NCBI GenBank assembly: GCA_021234155.1
Contig: JAJEKV010000067.1
Span: forward strand, 126,001-190,000
Direction of reading: 5' to 3'
Source: Isoetes taiwanensis
Taxonomy: Eukaryota > Streptophyta > Lycopodiopsida > Isoetales > Isoetaceae
Length of the DNA stretch: 64,000 nt
Part shown: piece after piece, positions 34,640 to 46,830 of the stretch
Layout of the letters: every line of letters begins with the position of its first letter
How positions within the stretch are numbered: position 1 is the first letter of the stretch
Program-made: the position numbers and the translations under genes
Notes under the pieces: generated by a model
The model's database searches: none
What the model was told of the DNA's origin: nothing
The model's input: the letters and a program-made list of their open reading frames with translations, nothing else

Positions 34640-35995
34640 TTTTTTTTTCGCAAGCAAGATATTTTTATTTTATTGATAAAAGAGGGTACATTGACCTTAT
34701 TTTGAAGCTCCACAATAGGCCAGATAGGAAAAATTCATTTCATGGTCACCAGACCGGAAGAATTAGCACACAATGCAAAGCAAACACAATGTTAGAGGTC
34801 GATGTAGAGCCATAACTGTGTACTATGGCAAGCTCCCTCAACCTCTTCACCGTAATTGCAGATAGATATGGGCATCCCCTTCTCAACCTCCACAGTACTA
34901 TAAGGCATTACCATCTTCCCACCTGCTTCAACTACTATGGAAAGCTGCTTATGACTATGGAGCCCATCAAAACTACTACTCTTGATCATGAAGAACAACC
35001 CGAATGATTTACCTAGAGGAGTAGTCTCGTCATAGGCAATGGAAGTCACTAGGTGATCCGTCCTCTTCCCCTGCTCATAGTACTACAGCAGCTATGATCC
35101 TTTTCCAGAGGATAATACCACCACCATGAAGTTCAAACCGAAGTATATTGAGTGTGAAAATCCAGTCTGTACTAAGAAAGGTTTCCGCTTCTTTCCACAA
35201 ACTCAGTACTATGGAGGATCAAACCAGAGTTCCACCAATATACTCCATTGCAATAGCAGCCTCAACCTCTTCATTAAGGCAAGAGTACTACAGTTCGTGC
35301 ACCTAGTTCCACACCTCCGTTTTTCCAGCTGGGATGGAAGAGGGGAACGAATCTCTGGCTCACAAATAGTACTGTGGCTAGCAACACATAAGATGACCTG
35401 CTCCATGTCTGATCTGACACTGCCAAGAAACATCTTCTGCAATGAGTGCATGCACTGCTAGATGTGCTGCAGTGGGTGCAGACAGATATTACCGCAGTGG
35501 GTGCGGCCTTCAAGTTGCATTGAGTGCAACACAAAGACTTTTCCAAGAGCAAGATTACGAGCTAGTCAATCTGAAAAAACCTGGCCTAGGTACTATTTCT
35601 GTGCCATAGCATTAGCTAATGGATGCGACCCATCAAACAAACTAAAACGCCTGAGCTCTTAGCTGCATAAGGATCTAAGACCATGCTAAGCTAACCTGAT
35701 CAAGACACCAACCAAATGGCAAGAGCCCAGAATCCATTTCTTACCCAGTCATGAGCTCGTGCAGTCGGGAAAAAAACAAGAGCAGCGGCCATACTCTTGG
35801 AGAAGAAACCTTCAACATTTGCTCCACCTAGACTAGGATAGAAGGGCCTGAGAATCGCCATGGATTTGCCAAGACCACAGCAGCCAGAATGCTGCTCTTC
35901 CAGCTTCGAATCTCTATGGAGTTCTCCATGCATCAGGCGGCCGCCGCCGCTGCCCTAGAAAGCGGAAACCCTAGCCATCTTCTTTTGCATTTCCC
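34640..35995 (-). mobile_element. 1356-bp retroposed segment, source unknown
   Basis: An exact 16-bp target duplication (gatattttctaatttt, 34624-34639 and 35996-36011) flanks it; unit 1 has this once at 4359-4374. The minus strand begins near ATGGCTAGGGTTTCC with a GCGGCGGCGG leader and ends with AATAAAATAAAAATATC and a poly(A) tail (poly-T at 34640-34648). This is LINE-machinery retroposition. Minus-strand frames (35933-35700, 35552-35274, 35451-35209, 35049-34792) are open for 77-92 codons and one is Cys-rich (CTQC...CTHC...CTHCRRC), but I recognise no protein. It may be a processed pseudogene or a non-autonomous LINE. Confidence 0.7.
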
Positions 35996-36241
35996 GATAT
36001 TTTCTAATTTTCAACATCGTTAATCCACAAATTTGTTATTTTGATGGCCATATTCAATTTAGCTTAGGTGGTTGTACGCATGGATAGGCTACAATTGGAG
36101 GAATTGTTCTAGGGGGGAGAATAAATTCTATCTTATAAAGAAGATGAGATATAAATTCACTTATAATTTATTTACTCATACAAACTTAATGTGAAGCATA
36201 TATAATAAAATAACATTTATATATAGCAACGACACTCAAAT

Positions 36242-36247
36242 TTTATT
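36242..36247 (-). terminator. poly(A) signal of MiAMP1-like gene 2
   Basis: AATAAA on the minus strand, 19-20 nt past the stop, at the same place as in copy 1. Confidence 0.6.
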
Positions 36248-36265
36248 CAGGACACCTTGGTAGAT

Positions 36266-36652
36266 CTAGCATTTGACTTTGTATGACTTAGCGTTGGAAA
36301 CCTGGGTGCAATCGATGTCGTTCCAGTTGACTTGTGGCGTGCCACCACAATTGGGACCATAGTAGAGCTTGAATGGCTTCCCCCTGAACTTGAACCTGTA
36401 GGCAACATCAGTGCTCTTAAAGTTGACACATCCAGCAGTACATGTAATGGTTGTAAGAACATTGTAGCAGTTTGGATCTTTATAAATTATTGCCTTGCTA
36501 AGGCTGGCGCTTGCAGTGGATGCATGGAAGATTAGAAAGACTGCCACAGCAGCCAAAAAAAGAACTTTGTAGGATGCCTTGAAAGAAAAAGAAAAAAAAT
36601 CTGTGAGCGTGAGAAATCAAAGAGCAGTACAACATCTATATTTACTTACCAT
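36266..36652 (-). CDS. MiAMP1-like secreted antimicrobial peptide precursor, copy 2
   Basis: Same structure as the gene at 4603-4989: ATG at 36652-36650, 72-bp intron 36649-36578 (GTAAGT...CAAG), exon 2 at 36577-36266, 104 residues. The product differs from copy 1 by one conservative change (Val45 to Ile) and keeps the signal peptide and all six cysteines. Nearly all differences are outside the coding sequence, so either the duplication is young or the protein is under constraint. The TATA box and poly(A) signal are kept. The role is inferred from the family: secreted defence peptide. The gene lies just downstream on the unit of three nested insertions, all on its 3' side, so its promoter is untouched. 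Confidence 0.85.
36578..36649 (-). other. intron directly after the start codon, copy 2
   Basis: GTAAGT...TTTCAAG, 72 bp, phase 0 between ATG and exon 2, same position as in copy 1. Confidence 0.8.
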
Positions 36653-36712
36653 TTTGCTTGCTTGTGCTTGCTTTGAGTGTCTGTTGTGTTGGGTGCATCA
36701 AGGCATATCATC

Positions 36713-36720
36713 TATATATA
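36713..36720 (-). promoter_or_regulatory. TATA box of MiAMP1-like gene 2
   Basis: TATATATA about 61-68 bp upstream of the ATG, within an upstream region conserved with unit 1 to about 36960. Confidence 0.6.
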
Positions 36721-37149
36721 GCTAGAGATGGCGGCCTTGGCTTAGTATGCCAGGCCACATGGCAATATCCGATTAGAGGTGGAGGCCTCCATATCTAGGA
36801 GACATTGTCAGTGGAGGCCAGTTAGTGCCGCCATGCTTTACTATACAACATCACGATTTACAATTTACAATGCTTCAGACCGAGAAACTTGTAAACACGT
36901 GTTTTCAGAAAAACGAAAACGCATCATTTGACCGTTTATTTTAAGAGGTGATGACATGGCTTCTGAATATGTCAAACCCTAATTTTGGATATGGGCGACA
37001 GCAAAGTCGTTAGTGTGTTATTGGAGATGTTGTCGCGATTGATGGCTTGATTTTCCTGGTGAGAAGATGGACGTGGGTTTTGCATTGGAGGAAGTTAAAT
37101 TTTTACAAGCGAAACAGATGTTGATGCATTAAGTTAACAGTCTTGGATC

Positions 37150-37535
37150 TAGAGCACAGACTTACGAGCAGGTGAGCCTCATGCTGTTATTGCTCTTTTG
37201 TATCTATTTGCTGTTATTGCCCTTTTGTATCAGGAAAATGGTTACTGGCTGGTTCGCCCTCTACAGTCTCGTGTATATCCTAGTGATCTGCTTTCGTCCT
37301 CTGAGATAACACTAAGAAAAATATTATGACTTCCCTGTGCTTCTGTTGCTACTTAACTTACTCATTATATTTGTGCTTGACACGGGCACAAGAACAGTGG
37401 CGCAATTCAGTAAGGCAATCATTAACGGCAGAAACCACGAAGGAAGCAATTTGTCATATTCCAGGTGAAGGTCATCATACATTACTGCCAAAGACATCTG
37501 TCCATAAACTTTTAGGATCTCATATGGAGCTCAAG
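37150..37535 (+). other. exon-like segments, unit 3 copy
   Basis: Equivalent of 5430-5810. The first segment ends GAGCAG|gtgagc at 37171. The second, 37386-37535, is open for 50 codons (AQEQWRNSVRQSLTAE at its start, MELK at its end) and is followed by gtaaag. The acceptor reads gacacgg instead of unit 1's gacacag, so splicing there would fail unless that base is an error. Confidence 0.3.
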
Positions 37536-37806
37536 GTAAAGTTTTTGAAATTGTAATCAAGTATAGGCTTAAATGGAAGACCTTTGCAAATGGGTGCCTG
37601 TAATTGTTAATGACATGGAGACATACATGTTCTTGCAGATCATGATTTGCAGATGTGAATCAATACATGCAAGTCATAAAGGTTTCTCTGGATGAGATAA
37701 ATCCCTTCCCCAGTCCATGGTGTTGTAGCATTAAGCTTGTATTTAGATGTTCATGTTTTGTAACTATCCTTACGAGTATATAAGCCCAGCAGTGTTGAGC
37801 TTCATT

Positions 37807-40800
37807 CACTACAAGAGAATAGGGTTTTTTTCGTCGAGTATAGTGTCAAGCAAAGTGACGCTGTGTGTATCCTCAAATTCCCACTAAATGTCACTAGATT
37901 GACGCTAAAAGTCCTATACTTTGATGTCACATGGACGTCAACTTTTGCGTCAAGTATTGCATCATGGCCATATAACGCAAAAATGACACAGTGACAATAT
38001 TTATGGCAATTGTATGACATGTTTGTGTCAAGCTTATGTCCATGTTATTCAACAATTGCATCATATTTTGTATCATATTAGGGTCAACTATGCAACTAAA
38101 TTATTATATCATATTGACATCTTTACCTTTTCTAAGTTGACATCCTTTGTGACTGTCTTATAACATGTTTTGTATCACTTTGTTATGTACTTAAGTACAA
38201 TCTTATTTTATTTTTGTAACGTGATTGCAACCTTTAGTTACATAGATACAACAAACTTGTTTGATTTTTTTAATATTTGAGTAACAAAATTGTGCCAATA
38301 TTTAGGTCTTTTTGTGACATCTTATGTGTCAATCTATGAGAATATGATACTATAGGTGTCAATTTTATGTCCAAGCTAGTCTTGATTGTGGCAATTTTAC
38401 TTTCAATTTTTGTCATTTTCTTATGTCATTATAAATGTTTTTTTTTATGTGTTTTTTGTATTTTAGATGCCTTCTATCAATTATTTTGTATTCATACATT
38501 TTATCAGTTTCAGTTTAAGTTGATGGTTGCATCATGCATAATGTACTAAAGAAAAAAGTAAACTGAAAAAGAAGTCATTGCATCAGTAGCAATAAGAAGC
38601 TTTTTTAATCATGAAGTTTTTGGGCAAAATAAAGAACATTATTTTAAGTTCAAATAGAATGTGGTGCTTGGGCGATTCAGAGCTCCAGTTAAAGTTACCA
38701 GAATGTTTGCCATGTTCTCCATTCTCCAGTTAAGTAGGGAACCTTGTGTCCTGCCTAACAAAAAGAAAAGGGCAATGTCACACTAAAATTCGGGAGAGTA
38801 GAATTAAGCATGGGACAAGCATCACAACTAAATAGAATTTCTCTGCCGCCAAGTTTGGCGATCCAGCGCTTCAATTCTGTACCAAACTACAATCAATTGA
38901 ATGTCTCTTATGTGGCCATGCTTACTCTCAAGAATGATGTAATCAAAGCTATTAAAATGCCTGCCACATTTCCCAGTATGAGCAGGGACCCTTGTGTCCT
39001 GCCACACAAAAAGAACGAGGCACTGTCATACTAAAATTAGAAAGAATAGAATACGAACAATAGAATAAGCATGGGACAAGCACCACAACAGTTCCATGGT
39101 AAACTTGACACGGACCATGTCAATTGTATAACAGTCACATGGTGTCTTTGATATTCAATATCCAGTGATAATCTGTATCCGAAGATGGTTGAAGCCTAAA
39201 ACTGCCCATATAACATCTTTTGCGAGGTTCTCGCAATTTTTTTATTCCAATCGAGGATTGGATTAGAAGGATTCTATGTGTTAAAATGCTTTGCATCCTT
39301 ACAAAAAACCAGCGCTCTCTGTCCGATGTAGAGGAAGTCTTGCACCTATAATGCCAAGTTTAAGACTAACACATGACAGAAAAAATTTCAACCAATATTC
39401 AATCTAGGAGCTCAAGGAATAGAAAAATTTCCTTACCTTCATGTTACCTCCATGTCATGAAAAATACCTCCATGTCATTGTAATGCAAATGCGCAGCCAC
39501 AAACAAATGGCACCGCAACATGCTCTATCAAAATGTGGAGTCTAGAAGACCCTAGGTTCCTTTCCATAGAAATGAGGAAGGGATTGAGGAGGAGCCTGCC
39601 CAATAAGGATTAGACTTGCCCAGTCATTACAGAGAATCAGAGCTCTTTGTCCATTGTAAAGCTCTCTGTAGACAAAAAAATCAAAGCTAAAGCATCCTGT
39701 TTTAGCCCCAAAAGGTCTACAGAAAAATCAAAGCTCTTTGTCCATTGTAAAGCTCTCTGTAGACCAAGAAAACAAAGCTAAAGCATTCTGTTTTAGCCTA
39801 CATCACTCAAAAGATGGCTGATGGTTGATACAGGATTGCAAATGAGCATATATGAGTAGACATTAGAATTGAGTTACATGACCAACAAAAAACAGAACTA
39901 CAACCTTCTAAAACGACGCATGGTGTGGCTTAATCCAGCTAGATGCACCTGTTGACTAACACATACTGCTCCTAATGCATTAACAATGGTGGTGGCTTCT
40001 CAAATTTTCAGATATGAGAAATTATAAATGCAGAATCATGCTGGCAAATATTCACATGCTTAACGTGCGTAACTTTTGTGATTGCCATTACTAGCTATTA
40101 GCTATAAACAACGAGACATAAAATTGTGCCTTCAACAAATGTCGACCATGCATAGGCCTCGTCAGAGTATAATTTTGCTGCAGACTAGATTTTGATGCTT
40201 TCTTCACCCTCATACAATGGCTTGAAATCCTTATAAGGAAAATTGATCTGAACGAATGATGAAGAATGCATCTTACGAACAGTAATATAGCTGATGATAT
40301 AATCCCTATAAATTTTGTTGTTTTATTTTCTAAAGAAAGAAGGCTGAACCTTTTAGTATATGTTCCCATTTCATATTTCATAAGTACCTAAGCGAAATAA
40401 GAATCAAGTAAAAAATCCATGGTACAATGCAAGCACAATTTTACATACTACATACCTTTGAAAGATGGATAAGCTGGCAAATTTATAGAATTATATCCTG
40501 CAAGAACCAATGAACAATATAGATTATCATTAGTAAATTGCTCTAATATATGCCTAGATCTAGAAAATAGTTATTCTTCACGCATTCATGTCAATGTCAA
40601 GCTAAAATTGTTCGCAGCCATAAAGCAAATCTGATGGTCAATTCAAATCAGAAACATCTTGCCAAAACTTGACAAAGATTTTTTTTTCAAGAGCTTACAA
40701 CATTAATATGCATCTTGGCACTTAAGTCTACCCGTGCATTTTGAAAAAATAACATTCGATGTAGTTGATCTTAAACAATCGAAAAACCTGCACATAAATG

Positions 40801-42778
40801 CTTAGCATAAACCTAACATCTAACCTGTCATGGACCCTGCTGAGAAGAAAAATATTGCTGGGTTCAAAGAGAAACCCTTTATATAGAGCAAAAACTTGGC
40901 TTCCATTTAACAATATCATACAAAATTCTTGTGCAGGCTCCATCACGTTACATCTCTGTATCAGGAAAGAGATATTGATAGATGTTCTAAGAAGCTGCAA
41001 AGAAGTGCAAGAGAAGGGGACCCAAGAGAAGTACGGAAACACTGTGTTTCCGACGGCATTTGCTACTAAGAAACAACAAGGAGGAAAGAAACTCATAAAC
41101 CGTTATTCCATGCAATGCAAAGAGGGCATATAAGTCATAGAACTCACTCGGTGGGCTATCTGATCAGTCGTTCTTCTGGACCGCATGAAGTTAACCTGTA
41201 GATTGCATACCTGCCACAAAAACGGTAAAGAAATAAAGCTTAAAATGTAAGCTTCTGACAAAATTTTAGGCGCAAAATAAACTTACTGTGGATGGAAGAA
41301 CTTAGTGGGAGCAAGCAAGGGAGCAGAGAGGTCGAAAAGAGAGGCCGCTTCTGAGAGTAGACGAAATTTGGCGCCATGTCTTTTCTATTCTTGGCATGCA
41401 TGTCTGTTCGGAGGTAGATTCCAATAATCAAATGCAATTTCGTTTGGTTCATCCATCAATTTTTAATTTTTTTTTAAGATAAGGTTTGAAACTCCAATGA
41501 TGTGTTTAATTGTAGGATGTCTTTAAAAAAAAAAAAGTTATGGTTACTATAATGGTCCAGAGCATAGTTTGAAGAGGCACGACAATTGACAATCATGCTT
41601 CTAGTCCCAAAGATATGGCATTACCTGTATAAAGTACATGGCCAGGGCATAAGGTCCTTGTCCTAGATAGAGAGGAAAATAAGTTGGGATTTGCATTCAC
41701 TACCACAGCAGTTACAAATGAGTTGTAAATGGTGCTTATGGAGAAGATGACCTCGGAATTACAGTATTTGAGATGATGGTTGTTATTAACCCATTCACAA
41801 TTGGAAAATTGATATGATGGCTAATAATAATTTGGCATTCCTCACTGAAGAATCATTACATGGGCCAATTCATGCAATTGATGAGCATTAATTTGGAGGG
41901 ACCGATTTGAGCCCAGAGGTCCCAATATATATTTTGGGCCATAAAATCAACAGATTCAACAACTGAGGTACTCCAAGACACATCTCGTTTAGAATATGTA
42001 GAGTAATTTGATGCTTTATACCAAGTTATTTTGGATATTTCTTTTCTCTAAATAGCTTTCCTTGTATGGTTTAGCTATATAAAGGAAGACGCATACATAA
42101 AAACTAACACAGATGGCATATATAATGTTTAAAATGTACTTCTAATTTATAAGTTTAGCATATTAGCATTCAAAACATGTCAATCTATAATAACAAAGAA
42201 TATAAAATCTAGTTGGTAGGTCTTTTCTTCATATTAGCTACTCACACTTTTGTGTCAAGCTTAGCCCTTTTTGTGTCACAATATCTATGTATTTCTACCT
42301 CATGATGTCACAAGATTGACACTTTTTTTATGCAATCATGTGAATTAAGTGCCACAATATGTAACAGATATTGATGTAAGATGTATTTGACACTATAAGA
42401 TGCTATAAACTTTTCATAAAATGTGACAAAACGTTATCACAAATATTGACACAAGTATGCAACAAAATTGGACTAAAAACTTTAGAATCGATGACGTTAT
42501 AGTTGACACAAAACTATTGGTATGTTGACTCTAAAATATGTCATAAACTTTACACAATACTTGACGCAACTAGTATGACAAAAGCTAACATAAAAGGTTT
42601 CAAAGGTCTGACACAAAGCTTTTGAAAAGGTGACGTTACAATTGACACAACTACATTGACGCAATTTTTGACGCAATCAAATAATTTTGTGTCACTTTCG
42701 AGCTTTTGACACAAATCTGACAAACCTTAGAAGGTAGTGACGCAGGGTTTGACACAAAACCCCTATTCTCTTGTAGTG
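37807..42778. mobile_element. CACTA (CMC/En-Spm) DNA transposon, non-autonomous
   Basis: The left end reads CACTACAAGAGAATAGGG and the right end is its exact inverse over 18 bp. A 3-bp target duplication ATT flanks it (37804-37806 and 42779-42781). Both ends are rich in short subterminal motifs (TGACGC, TTGACAC, GTGTCA in both orientations; about 37830-38350 and 42240-42760), as expected for the transposase-binding regions of this superfamily. Within the 4972 bp no transposase-like frame is visible. The largest open frame (41096-40728, minus) is unrecognised. An internal direct repeat occurs at about 38732-38835 and 38985-39085. Confidence 0.9.
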
Positions 42779-42871
42779 ATTGAACATTTTTTGTTATGCT
42801 GGTTTGGTCGTTGCTGGAGGAATTGCATTTGTGGTTTGGTGGCGATACAAACAGAACAATTGATGGTAAAG

Positions 42872-43954
42872 TGCTTTGTACATTATAGATGTGCATCATA
42901 GCCTATGTTGGAAGTGATATGGTGTTTGCCAATTGAGTAACCAAACTGTGACCGCATGAAGGACCTTGCAATGGTCATTTCTGTAAAAACGATGTGGAAG
43001 AGAAAAAAGAAAAAATAATGTGGAAATGTATGCCCTTGAAAGTAACAAGGTGCCTACGCGGGTTGCCTTCTCGGCTAATTCACAAGCCACATGAACCGTT
43101 CTATCGAAAGAGTTGTAAACAATATACATCATTCATATGCCTCTCCTCTAGATAGGGTTTTGCTCCACCTACTTCTCATTGTCTTTACTGCTACCTAAAT
43201 AAGAAAAATAAGGTTATAGTACATGCAAACTCATACAACGCAATAGCTGTATACTCGTGGAGTAATCGTGCATTGCATTGAATAGTGTATCGAGTAGGCC
43301 CAGTCTGCCCAGTATGCTCTTTGGGAAGTAATGTCAATATTAGTGTTCTCTTTCATCATCCCCCATCATCCCCCGTACATCAAGCCATTGTTTAGCAAGG
43401 ATGAGGTTGCATGTTGTTAAAGCTGCACCATGGAAGCCTTCAACAAAATCTTACAACCTAATAAAACCAAAATGACCACTCGTGTGATGTGTGATTGCCA
43501 CTATCAGCAGCAACAGACAAATGAGAATCATATTTTCAAAAAAATAAAAAGTATTTGCATGTAATTGTGTGTTCCATTAGTTATAACATGGCAATGGTAC
43601 GTCCTGGTAATGATAATGGCGTGATTAAAGATGGAGATATCAGATAATTCAGCAATAACTAAAAGTATGTGACAAGGTATAAGAAAATACATCCACCATG
43701 CCATGATAACCTTTATTGTATTACATTGCAATGTTAAACCCAAATAAACCCAACTGTGAAGCACTGTAACTGATCAAAGTGATGCTTTTCAAATTTGCTG
43801 CAACATTCTCTACAAACTTACTGGTGCATGTGGAGTAAAAGGAAATAAAACATGGTAACTCTATCAAACATGTGTTTTTTTAATTCACAAAGGAATATTA
43901 CTGTTGGTAGTTTCTGTCACGCTTAAGATTTTCATGAGCAAGTATTGAATATGG
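42872..43954. repeat. dispersed repeat of about 1.07 kb, copy 1
   Basis: It pairs with 58887-59974 at high similarity from 'atagatgtgcatcatagcctat' to 'ttcatgancaagtattgaata'. Copy 2 keeps an 87-codon plus-strand frame (58911-59174) that is interrupted by a stop here. Both copies keep a minus-strand frame of 75-78 codons. No domain recognised. Confidence 0.85.
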
Positions 43955-46738
43955 ATTGTTTATGCAGATTTGTTGTTGATATGATAAGCAAGTAATACAC
44001 TGGGAACTTTGCTCTGCATAAAGGTATTATAAATCCAATCTTGCAATGACCTTGCAGATACTGTCCAGTTCCAGCTACAAGTAGTTTCAGAACATAAAAT
44101 TTCTTTCTATCTTATATAGTTCATTGGAAAAACTAATGTAGCTACACTTCATAATACATCCCCTTAGACACAATTTAGCTTCAAATTTATTAACCTGAAC
44201 GTGTGTGTCACATATAATGCATCTTTCATACACTAGTATTTAACATTGTCATAAACTTGCAATATTTCATTTCGTATTGCGTGAGGATTTTCCACGCATT
44301 TTTGGGACTATGAATCCTGGCACGTATTGTATGTGAAATCGTTTATTTTTGCCATGTTTAAGCAGCTTAATTGCACTTCAAGGTCGCATTTCTATTTTGG
44401 TGTGTTTTGGATGGTTTTTTTGTTGGCATGCAAGAAGGAAGGAAGGTTTGTGCTATTTTCTTGGAGCAGATTTCTATGCTTTCTATTTGCAGGCTAGGTT
44501 TTGTGATTTTATTGAGCATGGGCAGATTGTGCAGGGCATGGGCGGCCATGTTCTTATAGCTTTTGACTGTGCTGAGCAGAGGCGGCTTGTTGAGAGCGTT
44601 GGTGCTAAATGGAGGTTCGATTCCTCCAGCTCTTTTTCCTGGCCGTTTCTGCAAAGATGCAAGGCTGTCGATTCAGCTCCAGGATAGGTTGGTTTTCACA
44701 CAGATGCAGGCTAGCCATTCAGGTGCAGGACAACTTGGTTTCATGGTCCTGCCGATTCAAAATTGGGGATCGACCAGTTTGATTCTATTTAGAGTATTCT
44801 AGGAGCCGGTGGGTTGAAACCACCTTGTTCAAATCGATGCCAGAATTAATGTACCAGTTCAAGGTTTTTGGGATGCCATTGCATGTACGGCATGAAGTCC
44901 CGGACAAGGGTCCGGAGCCGGTCACCGTACATGATGTAATGGCGGCACCAAAAAACTTGAACTGACAATATGGTATTTGGGGAGCGATTTTTGGGAAGCG
45001 ATTTGGCACGGCAAGAAGCAGATGAAGCAAGCGATTTGGCACGGCAAGAAGCAGATGAAGCAAATCTTCACTGTATGATCTGCTGTATGATCTGTTCTAC
45101 GGCCCAAAAAAGTATGGATCTGCAGATTTTGTATGCTTTGTTCTTCATCGGCTCTGTTTTCCTAACCTAGTGCAGGGCTGTAGAAATAAACACAATAAGC
45201 ACCGATCAGATTGATTAGGCGGAAGCAAGAACATCTACTCCTTATGGAACTTCGGTGCCAAAGTGCGGGAAGCCTTCAAGCTAAAGACTCAAGCTAAAGA
45301 TTCAAAGACATGAAAAGAAAAACAGATTCCAAACGTTTTTGCGCCAGCTCCAGCTCTGACGGCAAGCCCGGTCTGTCGCCAAGCCCTGTTCTTCGTCGCC
45401 GTTGTCTACCATCGAACGAAAAAACAGAGGATTTGTTGTTGTTAACCGGATGGAAGACTGGATATGCGGAATGGGCGACTGGAATACCATTCTGCAATAG
45501 AATGGGATGACACGTGGCAGCACGAAATTAACAGAACGCCAAAAATGGCGACCCAAATACCATATTGTGGTTGCACTTTTGGAGTACAGTTCCAGATTCT
45601 GCGCCCTGATTACAGTGCCCGATTGCACACAATGCAGCCGGGTAGTACAGGCTGCCGCTTGCCATTGCCCCAATGGGCGTTTGTTGTGGAGTCCGGTTTT
45701 TCTTTACTCAAAGGTCCTCCGTATTTTTCATTTCTTAATATTGCACCATTGGTCTGTTTTGCACCATTAAAAGTGGCATGGAGGTTCTTGATCAAAAATA
45801 TAATAGCCTTTGATCCGGCAAATATTTGCCACATCGATGGTAAAAAATGAAAACAAATGAACATGCTTTAATATTGTAGAAAAGCATTCTACATTGTACT
45901 TAATACAATTTCTTGCCACTCAAATTTTCTCAACTTAATCTGCCATCTGTGTTATTTCATTTCATTGTTATGCCCGACAAAAAGCCCAGTAACGCTGGGT
46001 ACTTTTTCTAGTAAGTTATAAATATAAATAAAATATAAATGTTGGTGGTTGTTCTTGAAAAGGTTAAAATCATGATAGAAAGTCTATATCTTGAGATCTG
46101 ATAGACTTGAAGGCTATAAAATTGTGCAACACCTTATTAAATTTATTTCTAGTTTGGACCACTATACATTAAAGAATATGCAAACATACTCTCGAGGCAC
46201 CAGATGGCAGCCCTCTGTGCGCAATACCTTGTTAATAGAAATTGCTAGGTTTAGGAACTTCCTAATTGGACGAGTTGGCTGGCCAATAATTCCATTTCCA
46301 AGCTCGTAGGTCAACTAGTTGACCTTTAGGAGGCAGGCATAGGCAGTACTTTTATGTCATACCCCATGTAGCATCCCTTAGAGATATATGACGATCCCAT
46401 ATTGCAGCAATATAGGACATCTTGGATGGCCTTTCTGGTCTTTGGAGTGTTCATTGGTCAACTATCTTTGTTCATTTAAGTTGACTAGTATTACATTTAA
46501 CCCAAGGCTTGACAAGCTCTCGTGTCCGTTGGGGTATGCGTCAATCATAGACTTCCACATCAAATCTATCATTAATTCAAGATCAACGGTTTTGATTGCT
46601 GATTTTTTCAAGATGGACTGCCAAGAATCTGGATTGTTTTCATATACGGCTGAAATCCTCACAATACGAACGCCTAGGAAAGATACTAATTAATGTGAAT
46701 ATAAATAAGAAAAATCGGATGTCAAATAAGAAAAAAAA
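43955..46738. other. stretch without a recognisable gene
   Basis: It has only short overlapping frames on both strands (for example 44349-44687, 45302-45673, 45464-45850) with no known domain. A tRNA-like T-arm near 44608-44640 is not supported by a full tRNA fold. Confidence 0.4.
44998..45063. repeat. exact 33-bp tandem duplication
   Basis: 'gcgatttggcacggcaagaa' plus 13 further bases occurs twice head to tail without change. It adds 11 codons without shifting any frame. Confidence 0.85.
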
Positions 46739-46830
46739 TCATGTTATCAACTCTTTTAATTTGGGAATTTCCGATTTGGAAGAAAACTTTTTGGAATTAT
46801 TTTTAAGTTATTTGGCTAAGGTTTTGATGA
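46739..46830. repeat. short dispersed repeat, pairs with 52757-52840
   Basis: 'ttatcaactcttttaatttgggaatttccgatttggaag' and the following bases occur at both places with small changes. Confidence 0.75.

Larger units (their letters stand above)
20345..37665. repeat. duplicated unit 3, enlarged by nested insertions
   Basis: It matches unit 1 from about 3190 to 5942 in order, interrupted by a gypsy element (21120-32107), a LINE (32175-34308) and a retroposed segment (34640-35995). The unit pieces are 20345-21119, 32108-32174, 34309-34639 and 35996-37665. The MiAMP1-like gene differs from copy 1 by one residue, so units 1 and 3 are the closest pair. Confidence 0.85.

Noticed and set aside
44560-44650. 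tRNA-like T-arm (GGAGGTTCGATTCCTCC)
   Set aside because: The T-arm is perfect, but no acceptor stem, D-arm or anticodon arm fits at the right spacing on either strand.
45302-45850. Frames of 123-128 codons on both strands
   Set aside because: No domain, and both strands are open at once.
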